From NCBI RefSeq assembly GCF_030286555.1, contig NZ_JASVWF010000004.1:372001-436000 (forward strand): 64,000 bases of DNA, in the 5' to 3' direction. The notes below the pieces were generated by a model. That model did not search any database and was not told the origin of the DNA. It saw only the letters and a program-made list of their open reading frames with translations. Shown here piece by piece: positions 49,986 to 59,261 of the stretch; position 1 is the first letter of the stretch, and each line of letters opens with the position of its first letter. Source of the DNA: Actinomycetospora termitidis. Its GTDB lineage: Bacteria; Actinomycetota; Actinomycetes; Mycobacteriales; Pseudonocardiaceae. A program made the position numbers and the translations under genes.

Positions 49986-51478
49986 GACGCCCGCGCCAGG
50001 ATCGCGGCGCGGTCCGGCTTTCCCTGCTCGGTGAGCGGGAGCTCCTCCATCGGGACGACGAGCGTGGCCGCCACCGCCTCGCCGTGCGCGGCCGCCACCG
50101 CGTCGCGGCAGGCCCGGGCGTCCACCTCGGAGCCGGCCCACGGCAGCACCGCTGCGACCCGCCGGTCGTGCGGGAGGTCGGACACGACCACGGCGTAGCG
50201 GACCGTCGGCAGCCCCATCAGGGTCTCCTCGATCGCGGTGGGGGTCACCAGCCGGCCGTCGACCACGGCGCAGTCGACCGCCCGGCCGAGGATGTGCAGG
50301 TGGCCGTCCGCGCCGAGGCGGCCGAGGTCGCCGGTGCGGTACCAACCGGCGACGAAGTGCTCGGCCTGCTCCTGCGGTCGGTTGCGGTAGCCGTGCGCCA
50401 TCGCCGGCGAGCGGACCTCGATGCTTCCGGACGTCGGGTCGAGGGTCCCGTCCGCGGCGCGGAAGCGGACGTCGACCCCGGGGAGGATGCGGCCGGCACT
50501 CGTGGCCCGCTCGTCCTCGGTCGGGTCGTACTCGTCCGGCCGCAGCGCGCTCACGATGCCCATCTCGCTGGCGCCGTAGGTGTGCTGCAGGACCGGTCCG
50601 AGCCGCTCGTGGGCCCGGCGGCGCAGCGCGGGCGGGGCCGAGGCACCGATGTGCGTGAGGGTCCGCAGGCTCGAGAGGTCGCGCCGCTCGACGTCGGGGT
50701 GGTCGATCAGCTCGACCAGCTGCGACTCGACGAGGAACAGGTCGGTGATCCGCTCGGCCTCGATCTGCTCGAGCAACGCGGCAGGCTCGGAGTCGTCGCG
50801 GAGCACGACCGTCCCGCCGCCGATGATCGTCTGCGCGACGAGGATCTGTGTCAGGTACGCCTCGGCCCCGGATGCGAGCTGGCGGCGCTCCGGACGGTGC
50901 GGGGTGGCCACGGCCGCGGCCCACGCGGCGACGTCGCGGACGCTGGCCTTGGGGATGCCCGTCGTCCCGCCGGAGGACAGCACCGTCCCCAGGTCGCCGA
51001 GCCGTGAGCGCGACGCGAACGGCTCGGCGGACGCCCCGGCGGCCAGCTCGTCGAGGCGCGCCTCGACGCCGTCGACCGGGCCGACCGACGCGACCGGGGC
51101 CGTCGTCTCCGGCAGCCAGTGCGCGGTCTGTGGGAACACCACCACCAGCCGCGGGTCGATCTGCTCGAGCTGGCGGGCCCGGCGGTCGGCCCCGGGCGGC
51201 GCCGACAGGTACACCGCGGCCGCGTCGATCAGGTGCGTCGCGTAGCGCACGGCCAGCGCCTCGGGCCGGTTCGGGGCGTACTGCGCCACCAGGTCGCCGG
51301 AGCCGATGCCCAGCGCGTCCAGCGCCCGCGCGTAGCGGTGGATCGCCGCCAGGAGCTCGGCCCCGGTGGTCCGGCCGTCGGGGTGGACCAGGACGATCCG
51401 GTCGCCCGCGGCCTCGAGGGCGGTGACGATCTGCTCGACGGACGGGTGGACCTCGGGCGCGGCGACGGTGTCGGTCAC
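49976..51478 (-). CDS. AMP-dependent acyl-CoA ligase-like protein
   Basis: 500 residues. The phosphate-binding loop is LSSGGTTGIPKA, the A5 motif is HTYGASEMGIVSA, WYRTGDLGRLGADGHL is A7 and the catalytic Lys lies in LTEQGKPDRAAI. Activates a carboxylic acid with ATP; substrate unknown. Opposes the plus arm and ends inside its last gene. Divergent from the secreted protein gene at 51673. No siblings (thioesterase, carrier) are adjacent. Confidence 0.93.
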   Translation of the reverse strand: MTDTVAAPEVHPSVEQIVTALEAAGDRIVLVHPDGRTTGAELLAAIHRYARALDALGIGSGDLVAQYAPNRPEALAVRYATHLIDAAAVYLSAPPGADRRARQLEQIDPRLVVVFPQTAHWLPETTAPVASVGPVDGVEARLDELAAGASAEPFASRSRLGDLGTVLSSGGTTGIPKASVRDVAAWAAAVATPHRPERRQLASGAEAYLTQILVAQTIIGGGTVVLRDDSEPAALLEQIEAERITDLFLVESQLVELIDHPDVERRDLSSLRTLTHIGASAPPALRRRAHERLGPVLQHTYGASEMGIVSALRPDEYDPTEDERATSAGRILPGVDVRFRAADGTLDPTSGSIEVRSPAMAHGYRNRPQEQAEHFVAGWYRTGDLGRLGADGHLHILGRAVDCAVVDGRLVTPTAIEETLMGLPTVRYAVVVSDLPHDRRVAAVLPWAGSEVDARACRDAVAAAHGEAVAATLVVPMEELPLTEQGKPDRAAILARASQR

Positions 51479-51544
51479 GCTTCGTACCGTTCCTCCCGGT
51501 TCCGAGCAGATCCATCGTCCGGACGGGTGACGGCAGACTCCGGT

Positions 51545-51562
51545 GTCCTCCGACGGGAGGAC
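51545..51562. promoter_or_regulatory. Inverted repeat in divergent intergenic region
   Basis: GTCCTCC, four bases, GGAGGAC. It lies 66 bases upstream of the ligase start and 110 bases before the secreted-protein start, and could be an operator for either. Confidence 0.3.
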
Positions 51563-51672
51563 GGAGCGTTCCCCCGGAGCGCGGGCCCGTCGGGGGACAG
51601 GACCGGAGGCCCCGGCGCCGGACGCTTCCCGGGACGCACCGCACCGCGCGGTGCCCCGAGAGGAGACCTCCC

Positions 51673-52977
51673 TTGACCGCCGACACGAGCGTCGACGTCA
51701 CCCCTCCCCCACGTCCCCGGCGGCGGCGCCGCGCCGGACTCGTCCTCGCCGCCGTCGTCACCGGACTCGTCGGACTCGCCGCGCCGGCCGAGGCCGGCAT
51801 CCCCGAGATCCCGGAGCGCGGCTCGACCGCCCCCGGACACCCGCCCGTCTCGTCGTGCACCTCGGAGTTCGTCGAGGAGTACCGGTACCCGACCGAGGGC
51901 TACCGGGTCCGCGCCGCCTGCAGTTCCCTCGCTCCGTGGACCGAGGCGCGCGGCATCTCGACGTTCCCGATCGACGGTCACGCCGCGACCGAGTGGTTCT
52001 GGCGCGTGGACACCGACCAGTGGTCGGAGTGGAAGCCCCAGATGCGCCTGCCCGTCGGCTCGCTGCACCCCCGCGACACCAAGGTGGAGTACCGGTCGAC
52101 CGGCCCGGGTCTGACGCTCTACAAGGGCGACACCCCGGCGAACGGCGACGAGGCCCGCACCGTCACCGTCGCGATGCCCTCCGACGCGTCGGGCACCGCG
52201 GAGATCTACTGGGAGCGGTCCTGGGCCGACCACGTGAAGCTCGGCGAGGCGCCCGTCGTGGACGGCCGCGCCACCGTCCGCATCCCGCCCGGCGCGATCG
52301 AGGCCGGGTCCAACCAGGCCATCCTCGCCACGTACTCCGGCGACGCGACGTACCCCGCGATGCGGACGTCCTCGGGCGGCATCTCGGTGCCGAAGCCGAC
52401 GGCGCGGCCCACCGTGACCACGCCCTTCACCCACGTCACCCCGGGCACGGACGCCGAGCTCACGGTGACGCTGCCCTACGCCGAAGGACCCGTCGACGTG
52501 TTGGAGGGCGACCGCGTCGTGGGCACCGTCGAGCTGCACGCCGGCCGCGGGTGGCTGGCGGTCCCGCTGTCGGAGGGCGAGCACCAACTCCGCGTCGTCC
52601 ACCGCGGCGACGCCCGCTACCTCCCCGGCGAGTCGGCCGCCACGCCGGTGACGGTGTTCGCCCAGACCATCGAGCTCGAGTCGACGACGCTGCAGCCCGG
52701 CGACGAGCTCCGCGCGACGGCCACCCTGCCGTCGGCAGCCTCCGGGCGCGTGCAGTTCCTCATGACCTGGCCGGGGAACGTGGCCGGGATCGGGTCGGCG
52801 GACGTCGTCGACGGCCGGGCCACGTTCACGATCCCCGTCGACCGCATCGGGACCGGGACCTTCGGCCTCGCCGCCGACCACCGGGGCGGGAACGGGTTCA
52901 TGCCGTCCCGCACCGAGCCGGCGTTGTTCACCGTGGCCGCCACGGACGCCGCCCCCTCGCCGGAGGAGGCGCCGTAG
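51673..52977 (+). CDS. Secreted protein with Ig-like repeats
   Basis: 434 residues from a TTG start that has GAGAGGAG ten bases upstream. The signal peptide is RRRRRAGLVLAAVVTGLVGL with AAPAEA as the cleavage site. The mature protein has a Cys-containing N-terminal region, then three or four repeated beta-sandwich modules; similar blocks include VVDGRATVRIP and VVDGRATFTIP, and YSGDATYPA against HRGDARYLPG. These fit Big_3-like Ig domains used for envelope display. No C-terminal anchor, so secreted or wall-associated. Role unknown. Confidence 0.85.
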   Translation: MTADTSVDVTPPPRPRRRRRAGLVLAAVVTGLVGLAAPAEAGIPEIPERGSTAPGHPPVSSCTSEFVEEYRYPTEGYRVRAACSSLAPWTEARGISTFPIDGHAATEWFWRVDTDQWSEWKPQMRLPVGSLHPRDTKVEYRSTGPGLTLYKGDTPANGDEARTVTVAMPSDASGTAEIYWERSWADHVKLGEAPVVDGRATVRIPPGAIEAGSNQAILATYSGDATYPAMRTSSGGISVPKPTARPTVTTPFTHVTPGTDAELTVTLPYAEGPVDVLEGDRVVGTVELHAGRGWLAVPLSEGEHQLRVVHRGDARYLPGESAATPVTVFAQTIELESTTLQPGDELRATATLPSAASGRVQFLMTWPGNVAGIGSADVVDGRATFTIPVDRIGTGTFGLAADHRGGNGFMPSRTEPALFTVAATDAAPSPEEAP

Positions 52978-53038
52978 GCGAGGAGGTGCGCGACTCCCGG
53001 CGCTCGACCCGGATGCGCCGTCGTGCCACGGTTCCCCC

Positions 53039-54835
53039 GTGATCGACGGGAGGACGCGCACCGGCGCACACCGCACGCTGCGCCTCGCGCTCCTCGCCCT
53101 GCTCGGCGCGGCCGTGCTCGTCGTCGCGATCGAGATGGTCCTGCTGGTCGGGAGCCCCGAGGCGCCCTACGGGCTGCTCGTGCTGCTCCCGCTCACGGGG
53201 CTGATCTACGTCGCGGTCGGCGCGGTGGCGTGGGAGCGGCGACCCAGCAACCGCATCGGGGCCCTGCTCGTCGCCGGCGGCCTCGCCTGGCTCGTCGCGG
53301 GCCTCGTGAACACGCTCGTGCCGGCGTTGATCGCCGCCGGGCAGATCGTCGCGTGGGTCCCGGTCGCGGTCGTGGTGCACGCGCTCCTCGCGTTCCCGTC
53401 CGGACGCCTCGCCGGCCGCTCTCCGACCTCCGGCGCGGCGGCTCCGCCCCGTCTCGTGGCACACGGCCCCCGGATCCTGGTCGCGCTGGCCTACGTCGTC
53501 GCCGTGGTGCCGCAACCCGTGCGGTACGCGGCGACGCCGGCGCGGCCTCCCTACGACCCGTTGTTCGTCGCGAACCGGCCGGACGTCGCGGCGGCCGCGT
53601 CGGTGGTGCAGTCGGTCGCCGCGGCCCTCCTCGTGGCGGTCGTGGCCGTCGTGCTGGTGCGCCGCCTGGTGGCCGCCGACCGGGCCCGCCGCCACGCGCT
53701 GGCCCCCGTGTACGCCTACGGGGCCGCCGCGATCCTCGGTGTGGCCGTGCTCAGTGCCCTGACCCGCTACGCCGGGGTCGACCCGATCGTCGTGCCGCTC
53801 GTCCAGCTGCTCGTGCAGGCCGGCGTGCCGGTGGCGTTCACGGCGGCGATGCTCGGCGGCGGGTTCGCGCGGACCGGGGAGCTCGAGGAGCTCGCCGCGT
53901 GGCTCGCCCGCCCGGGCCGCGGGGGCGACCTGCGCGGGGCCCTGGCCCGTGCCCTCGGCGACCCCTCGCTGGCTCTCGCCTTCCGGGTCGAGCACCCCGA
54001 GGGGCCGACCGGGGAGTGGGTCGACGAGTCGGGCACGGCGGTCGCGCTCCCCACCCCCGGCGCCGACCGGGTCGCGATGCCGGTCGTGCTCGCGGACCGC
54101 GAGGTCGCCGTCGTGATCCACGACCGCGCGCTGCTGCCCGACCCCGGGCCCGTCCGGGCCGCCGGGCGCATCGTGGCGCTCGCGGCCGACCGGGAGCGGC
54201 TCACCGCCGAGCTGCTCGCCAGCCGTGACGAGCTGCGCGCCTCCCGCGCCCGCCTGCTGAGCTCCGGCGACAGCGAACGCCGTCGGCTCGCGCGGGACCT
54301 GCACGACCGGCTGCAGAGCCGCCTCGTGCTGCTCGCGATCACCGCCTCCGACGCCGCGATCGCCGAGGAGGGGTCGCTCGCGGCGGTGCGTCGGGGCATC
54401 GAGGACGCCGTCACCGAGCTGCGGGAGCTGGTCCAGGGGGTGATGCCGGCCCTGCTGCTCGAGCGCGGTCTCGTCGCCGCGGTGGAGGACCTCGCCCGTC
54501 GCAGCCCGCTGCCGGTGCTCCTCGTGACCGGGCCGGGCGTGGACCAGGATCTGCCGCCGGCGGTGGAGAGCACCGTCTACCACCTCGTCGTCGAGGCGGT
54601 CACGAACGCGGTGAAGCACGCACGGGCCACCAAGGTCGACGTGGACCTCGCCCGCGTGGGCGGCCGGCTGCGGGTGACGGTCGCCGACGACGGGATCGGT
54701 GGTGCCGCGGTCGGCCGGGGCGCCGGGCTGCGGGGCATCGCCGACCGCGCCGGCGCGCTGGGCGGGACGGTCGTGCTCGACAGCCCGGACGGGCGAGGCA
54801 CGCGGCTGGTGCTGGAGGCGCCCTCCGGGTGGTGA
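53039..54835 (+). CDS. Orphan sensor histidine kinase
   Basis: 598 residues. About seven membrane helices (residues 15-270), a linker with a GAF-like part, then HisKA_3 with RRRLARDLHDRLQSRLVLL (acceptor His) and a full ATPase domain: VVEAVTNAVKHARA, VADDGIGGAAVGRGAGLRG and an intact lid. In contrast to the pair at 3715-7124, all motifs lie in one chain. No response regulator is adjacent. Start is GTG 53039. A strong hairpin follows the stop. Confidence 0.92.
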   Translation: MIDGRTRTGAHRTLRLALLALLGAAVLVVAIEMVLLVGSPEAPYGLLVLLPLTGLIYVAVGAVAWERRPSNRIGALLVAGGLAWLVAGLVNTLVPALIAAGQIVAWVPVAVVVHALLAFPSGRLAGRSPTSGAAAPPRLVAHGPRILVALAYVVAVVPQPVRYAATPARPPYDPLFVANRPDVAAAASVVQSVAAALLVAVVAVVLVRRLVAADRARRHALAPVYAYGAAAILGVAVLSALTRYAGVDPIVVPLVQLLVQAGVPVAFTAAMLGGGFARTGELEELAAWLARPGRGGDLRGALARALGDPSLALAFRVEHPEGPTGEWVDESGTAVALPTPGADRVAMPVVLADREVAVVIHDRALLPDPGPVRAAGRIVALAADRERLTAELLASRDELRASRARLLSSGDSERRRLARDLHDRLQSRLVLLAITASDAAIAEEGSLAAVRRGIEDAVTELRELVQGVMPALLLERGLVAAVEDLARRSPLPVLLVTGPGVDQDLPPAVESTVYHLVVEAVTNAVKHARATKVDVDLARVGGRLRVTVADDGIGGAAVGRGAGLRGIADRAGALGGTVVLDSPDGRGTRLVLEAPSGW

Positions 54836-54848
54836 CCCGGGTTCAGCG

Positions 54849-54896
54849 CGCGACCCGACCGTCCACGAGGGCGTCATGGACAGGAGTCGGGTCGCG
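54849..54896 (+). terminator. Two-part hairpin after sensor kinase
   Basis: CGCGACCCGAC at 54849-54859 pairs perfectly with 54886-54896, and inside it GTCCA (54861-54865) pairs with TGGAC (54877-54881). It begins 14 bases past the kinase stop, a likely terminator. Confidence 0.6.
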
Positions 54897-54979
54897 GACG
54901 GGACCTGGACCCATGCCGCGTCGTCGTCGGGGTGCCTAGCGTCGGACCGGTCCCTCCCCCTCGTCCCCGAGGAGCCGGC

Positions 54980-56239
54980 ATGCGCCGTGCCCGCCTCGCC
55001 GCCGCCGTCCTCGTGACGGCCGTGGTGCTCGCCGGATGCAGCACGGCGGCCCCGGCTCCCCCGCCCCCGACGGGGCCCGCCCCGCAGGACCCGGCCGTCT
55101 TCGAGCCCCTGGTGATCACGCCGCTCGACCAGCCGCCGGCACCCGTGCGCGGGACGGACGGCCGCTACCACCTGGTCTACGAGCTCCAGGTGCTCAACGC
55201 CGGGCCCCGGGCCGCGACCCTGACCTCCGTCGACTCGCTCGCCGACGGCCCCGGGGGCCGGGTGGTCGGGAGCGTGGCCGGCCCGGAGGTGACCGCCCGG
55301 TCACTGCTCGTCGGGGACTACACGCTCCCGCCGGTCCCGGTCGCGGAGGTCCCCGGTGGACGCACGATCCTGCTGATCCTGGAGGACGTGTACGACACGC
55401 CGGAGGCGGTACCCGTCGCGACGGTGCACCGGGTCCGGGCGACCTACGGACCTCTCCCGCCCGGGCAGGCGACGTTCGCCGGGAACTTCCCGACGACGAG
55501 TGAGCAGGTCACCCGGCAGCCGGTCCGCGCGGACGGCCGGCCTCCCACCGTGATCGGACCTCCGTTGAGCGGACCGGACTGGGTGGCGGTGAACGCGTGC
55601 TGCGAACTGTCGCCGCACCGGGGCGCGATGGTGCCGCTCGACGGCCGCATCAACGGCGGGGAGCGCTACGCCGTGGACTGGTCGCGCTTCGACCTGACCG
55701 CGCGGCCGATCGTCGACCTGACCGCGGGCACCCAGGCCACCTTCCGCGGCGATCCCACGCGCAACGAGGACTACCTCACGTTCGACCAGCCGGTGCTCGC
55801 CGTCGGGGACGCGACCGTGGTCGCCGTCGTCGGGGACCTCCCCGAGGCGCCGCCGCACCAGTTCCTGACCCTCCCCGTGAACGACCTGGGCGGGAACCGC
55901 GTCGTGCTGGACCTCGGCAACGGGGTGTACGCCTTCTACGCCCACCTGAGGACGGGGTCGCCGGAGGTCCGCGTCGGCGACCGGGTCCGACGCGGGCAGG
56001 AGATCGCGCGCACCGGGAACTCCGGCAACACCAGTGAGTCCCACCTGCACTTCGGGCTGATGGACTCGCCGCAGCCGCTCACCGCCACCAACCTCCCGTG
56101 GGTGATCGACTCGCTGACCTACGTCGGCACCGTGACACCGGAGACCGTGCTCACGCAGCCGCCACCCGGTCCGCGGTCCGGAGAACTCCCGCTGATCTAC
56201 AGCGCCGTCGACTTCCCGCCCGTCCCGCCGTCCAGCTGA
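54980..56239 (+). CDS. M23-family lipoprotein peptidase
   Basis: 419 residues. The lipoprotein signal is AAAVLVTAVVLAGCST. A long all-beta linker domain follows, then a LytM domain in which HRGAMVPLDG opens the fold, ERYAVDW carries the metal Asp region, and FYAHLRTGSPEVRVGDRVRR and ESHLHFGLMD supply the typical H-x-H motif. It probably cuts peptidoglycan cross-bridges at the cell surface or serves as a binder. GGAGCCGGC precedes the ATG. It stands alone. Confidence 0.9.
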   Translation: MRRARLAAAVLVTAVVLAGCSTAAPAPPPPTGPAPQDPAVFEPLVITPLDQPPAPVRGTDGRYHLVYELQVLNAGPRAATLTSVDSLADGPGGRVVGSVAGPEVTARSLLVGDYTLPPVPVAEVPGGRTILLILEDVYDTPEAVPVATVHRVRATYGPLPPGQATFAGNFPTTSEQVTRQPVRADGRPPTVIGPPLSGPDWVAVNACCELSPHRGAMVPLDGRINGGERYAVDWSRFDLTARPIVDLTAGTQATFRGDPTRNEDYLTFDQPVLAVGDATVVAVVGDLPEAPPHQFLTLPVNDLGGNRVVLDLGNGVYAFYAHLRTGSPEVRVGDRVRRGQEIARTGNSGNTSESHLHFGLMDSPQPLTATNLPWVIDSLTYVGTVTPETVLTQPPPGPRSGELPLIYSAVDFPPVPPSS

Positions 56240-56309
56240 GGAACCAGCCTCTTACACCGGGTGCAGTGAACACCGGTCATCCGCGCCCGGTACGTCACCT
56301 GGTCGGCCG

Positions 56310-57569
56310 ATGATGAGGGATCGTCGAGACGTCGATGCTGACGCTGTGTCAAACATCGTCCTCGACGACGACCTCTTCGACGCCCAGTTCGTCCGGGCGC
56401 TCGCCTACGTGCGGTCCGGCGGCGCGGAGCTCGGCGAGTGCCTCGGGACCGCGCGGCGGATCACGAAGACCGACGGCGAGCTCTGGTACCGCGAGTGGCT
56501 GGCCACGGCGGAGCGCGCCGAGGCGGCCGCGCACGCCGCCACCACGGCCGGCGACCGGGTCGGCGCCCGCGGCGCGTACCTCCGCGCCTCGAACTACTTC
56601 CGGACCGCCGGCCTGTTCCTCATGGGCAAGCCGGTCGACGAACGGTTCCGGGACACCTCCCACCGGCAGACCGCCGCGTTTCGCGCGGGCGCGGCCCTGT
56701 TCGACTCCCCTCCGGAGATCCTCGCGATCCCCTACGAGGGCACGACGTTGCCCGGGTACTTCTTCCGCGCCGGCGACCCGGACGACCGGACACCGCGGGC
56801 GACCATGATGCTCACCAACGGATACGACGGCACCGTCGAGGAGCTGTACTTCGCCAACGCGGCCGCCGCCCTGGAGCGCGGCTACCACGTCCTGGCCTTC
56901 GACGGGCCGGGACAGGGCTCGGTGATCCTCGACCAGGGCATCCCCTTCCGCCCGGACTGGGAGAACGTCGTCACGCCCGTCGTCGACGTCGCCGTGGCCC
57001 GGCCGGAGGTGGACGCCGACCGGCTGGTGCTCGTCGGCTGGAGCTTCGGCGGCTACACCGCGGCACGTGCGGCCACCGGCGAGCACCGGCTCGCGGCCTG
57101 CGTCGCGGACTCCGGCCCGTACGACCTCTACGACGCCACCGTCTCCCGCATCCCCGGGGTCCTCGCCCACCAGCTCCCCGACGGCAACCGGCTCGCGCTG
57201 GGGGTGTTGGAGAAGGCGATGGAGTCGACGATGCGCAAGCCCTCCGCGGGCTGGGCGCTGCGCCGCAACCTGTGGGTGCACGACGTCGCCGACCCGATGG
57301 CCTTCATCGAGCTCGCCCGGGACTACACGATGAAGGGCCGCGAGCACCTGGTGCGCTGCCCGACCTTCGTCGCCCACACCCTCGGCGACGACATCAGCGC
57401 GGACGCCCCGAAGCTCGCCGCCGCATTGACCTGCCCCGTCGAGTACGCGGAGTTCGGGCACGACGACGACGTCACCGGCCACTGCGAGATGACGGGACGC
57501 GCCGTGTTCCACGAGCGCCTCTTCCGCTGGCTCGACGGCGTCCTCGGACAGCACCCGGAGGCGCCATGA
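56310..57569 (+). CDS. Alpha/beta hydrolase with N-terminal helical domain
   Basis: About 419 residues. The N-terminal 130 residues are helical (AYVRSGGAELGECLGTARRI, RASNYFRTAGLFL), and the hydrolase core has FDGPGQGSVILDQGIPFRPD, then the nucleophile elbow GWSFGGYTAA and a late His in GHDDDVTGHCEMT. This arrangement fits the 2,6-dihydropseudooxynicotine hydrolase-like group, which cleaves C-C bonds. The second hydrolase of this operon (58017) shows the same plan and is a paralogue. Start 56310 (ATG) or GTG 56346. Its stop overlaps the next gene (ATGA). Confidence 0.9.
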   Translation: MMRDRRDVDADAVSNIVLDDDLFDAQFVRALAYVRSGGAELGECLGTARRITKTDGELWYREWLATAERAEAAAHAATTAGDRVGARGAYLRASNYFRTAGLFLMGKPVDERFRDTSHRQTAAFRAGAALFDSPPEILAIPYEGTTLPGYFFRAGDPDDRTPRATMMLTNGYDGTVEELYFANAAAALERGYHVLAFDGPGQGSVILDQGIPFRPDWENVVTPVVDVAVARPEVDADRLVLVGWSFGGYTAARAATGEHRLAACVADSGPYDLYDATVSRIPGVLAHQLPDGNRLALGVLEKAMESTMRKPSAGWALRRNLWVHDVADPMAFIELARDYTMKGREHLVRCPTFVAHTLGDDISADAPKLAAALTCPVEYAEFGHDDDVTGHCEMTGRAVFHERLFRWLDGVLGQHPEAP

Positions 57570-58020
57570 CCACCGTGCTCCGCGAGGACCGCACCCGCCT
57601 GTTCGAGAACCTCGCGCATCCGGAGACGATCCCCGCCTTCTTCCGCCGGGTCGCCGACGACGTCGACTGGACCGTGCAGGGCACCCACCCCCTCGCGGGG
57701 CGGTGGACCGACAGGACGACGTTCGTGGCACAGACTTCGGACGGCTCGGCCCCCTGATGCGCGACGAGGTCCACCTCGCGCTGGAGCACCTGTTCGTCGA
57801 CGGGGTGACGGTGATCGCCGAGCTGCGCGGCCTGTCCACCACGCTCGACGGGGCGCCCTACGACAACACCTTCTGCTGGGTCTGCCGCTTCGACTCCGAC
57901 GAGCCGGGGGCGCGGATCGTCGAGGTCCGCGCCTACCTCGACTCCGCCATGGTCGCGTGGACGGTCATGCGCAACGAGAAACCCCACGGCTCGACCGGGC
58001 ACCAGGGAGCACGAGCATGA
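57566..58020 (+). pseudogene. SnoaL/NTF2-like gene with single-base frameshift
   Basis: The first half, from ATG 57566, reads RLFENLAHPETIPAFFRRVA and VDWTVQGTHPLAGRW in one frame. The second half reads FGRLGPLMRDEVHLALEHLF and VEVRAYLDSAMVAWTVMRNE in the frame one base over. Both halves belong to one NTF2-like protein of about 150 residues. The switch is near 57733-57736, where CAGAC meets TTCGG and one base seems missing. As read, the first frame stops at 57757. Real mutation, sequencing error or recoding are all possible. Flanking 4-base overlaps are intact, so the gene was, or is, part of the operon. Confidence 0.8.
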
Positions 58021-59261
58021 GCACGAACGCCAGGCACACGTTCTTCTCCGACGACGGGTTCCAGTACGGGGTCGAGTGCACCCTCGGCGCCGTCCTCCAC
58101 GGGGCCGCCGACGTCGGCGAGGTGCTGGCGACCATCGCCCGCATCCCCGACGGCAAGCCCGAGGCGTGGGTCGCCGAGTGGACCGCCACCGCCGACCGCG
58201 TCGCCGACGAGGCCCGCACCGCCGAGACCGCCGGCCACCTCCGCTCCGCCGCCGCCCGGTGGCTGCGGGCCTCGAACTACTACGCGCGGGCGACCGACTC
58301 CGCCGACACGACCGAGGCGTTCACGGGCGTCTGGGAGCACCACCGCGACGCCTGGGACCGGTTCGCGGAGCTGACCACGCGGATCGGCGAGACCACGATC
58401 GAGCCGATCACCGTCCCCTACGAGGACACCACCCTGCCCGGGTACGTGTTCGGCACCCCGGGCAGCGGACCGCGACGCACGCTGATCTTCGTCAACGGCA
58501 GTGACGGGTCCGTGGTCAGCGCCTGGACCGACTGTGCCGTCGACGCGCTCCGGCGCGGCTGGACGGTCGTCACCGTCGACGGGCCGGGACAGAACGCCGC
58601 CCTCGTCCGCCAGGGGATCCCCTTCCGCCCGGACTGGGAGGTCGTCCTCACCCCGCTGATCGACCATGTCAGCGCCCGCCCGGACGTCGACCCGGACCGC
58701 GTCGCGGTGCTGGGCCTGAGCCAGGGCGGCTTCTGGGTGCCGCGGGCGATCGCCCACGAGCACCGCGTCGCCGCCGCCGTCGTCGACCCCGGCGTCATGG
58801 ACGTCTCCACGGCCATGACGTCGAACCTCCCCGGCTTCCTGCGCAAGGTCCTCGACGCCGGCGACCAGGTGAAGTTCGACAAGGAGATGTCCTGGGGGCT
58901 GCGGTTCTCGCGCGGCGGCCTGGCGACGATGCTCGCCTGGCGGATGCGGCCCTACGGGGTCACCTCGCCCTACGAGTTCTTCACCGCCGCCCGCGCGTAC
59001 CGGCTCACCCCCGAGGAGATGGCGGCGATCCGCTGTCCGGTGCTGATCACCGACCCCGAGCACGAGCAGTTCTGGCCCGGGCAGTCCGCCCGGCTCGCCG
59101 AGGCGCTGACCTGCCCGGTCACCCGGATGTCCTTCACCGCGGTCGAGGGCGCCGACCGGCACTGCGAGCCCCTCGCGCCGGCCCTGCGCGGCGAGCGCAT
59201 CTTCGACTGGCTCGACGAGACCGTTCCCGACGGCGGGTCCGGGCGAGGAGGTGCGGCGTGA
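58017..59261 (+). CDS. Alpha/beta hydrolase, paralogue of 56310
   Basis: 414 residues. Helical N-terminal domain (ADRVADEARTAETAGHLRSA, RWLRASNYYARATDS) and the core: VDGPGQNAALVRQGIPFRPD, nucleophile elbow GLSQGGFWVPRAI and a late His in GADRHCEPL. Shares RASNYY/F, DGPGQ and QGIPFRPDWE with the gene at 56310. The nucleophile is Ser in both. Different substrates or steps are likely. Overlaps its neighbours by four bases each (ATGA, GTGA). Confidence 0.9.
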   Translation: MSTNARHTFFSDDGFQYGVECTLGAVLHGAADVGEVLATIARIPDGKPEAWVAEWTATADRVADEARTAETAGHLRSAAARWLRASNYYARATDSADTTEAFTGVWEHHRDAWDRFAELTTRIGETTIEPITVPYEDTTLPGYVFGTPGSGPRRTLIFVNGSDGSVVSAWTDCAVDALRRGWTVVTVDGPGQNAALVRQGIPFRPDWEVVLTPLIDHVSARPDVDPDRVAVLGLSQGGFWVPRAIAHEHRVAAAVVDPGVMDVSTAMTSNLPGFLRKVLDAGDQVKFDKEMSWGLRFSRGGLATMLAWRMRPYGVTSPYEFFTAARAYRLTPEEMAAIRCPVLITDPEHEQFWPGQSARLAEALTCPVTRMSFTAVEGADRHCEPLAPALRGERIFDWLDETVPDGGSGRGGAA

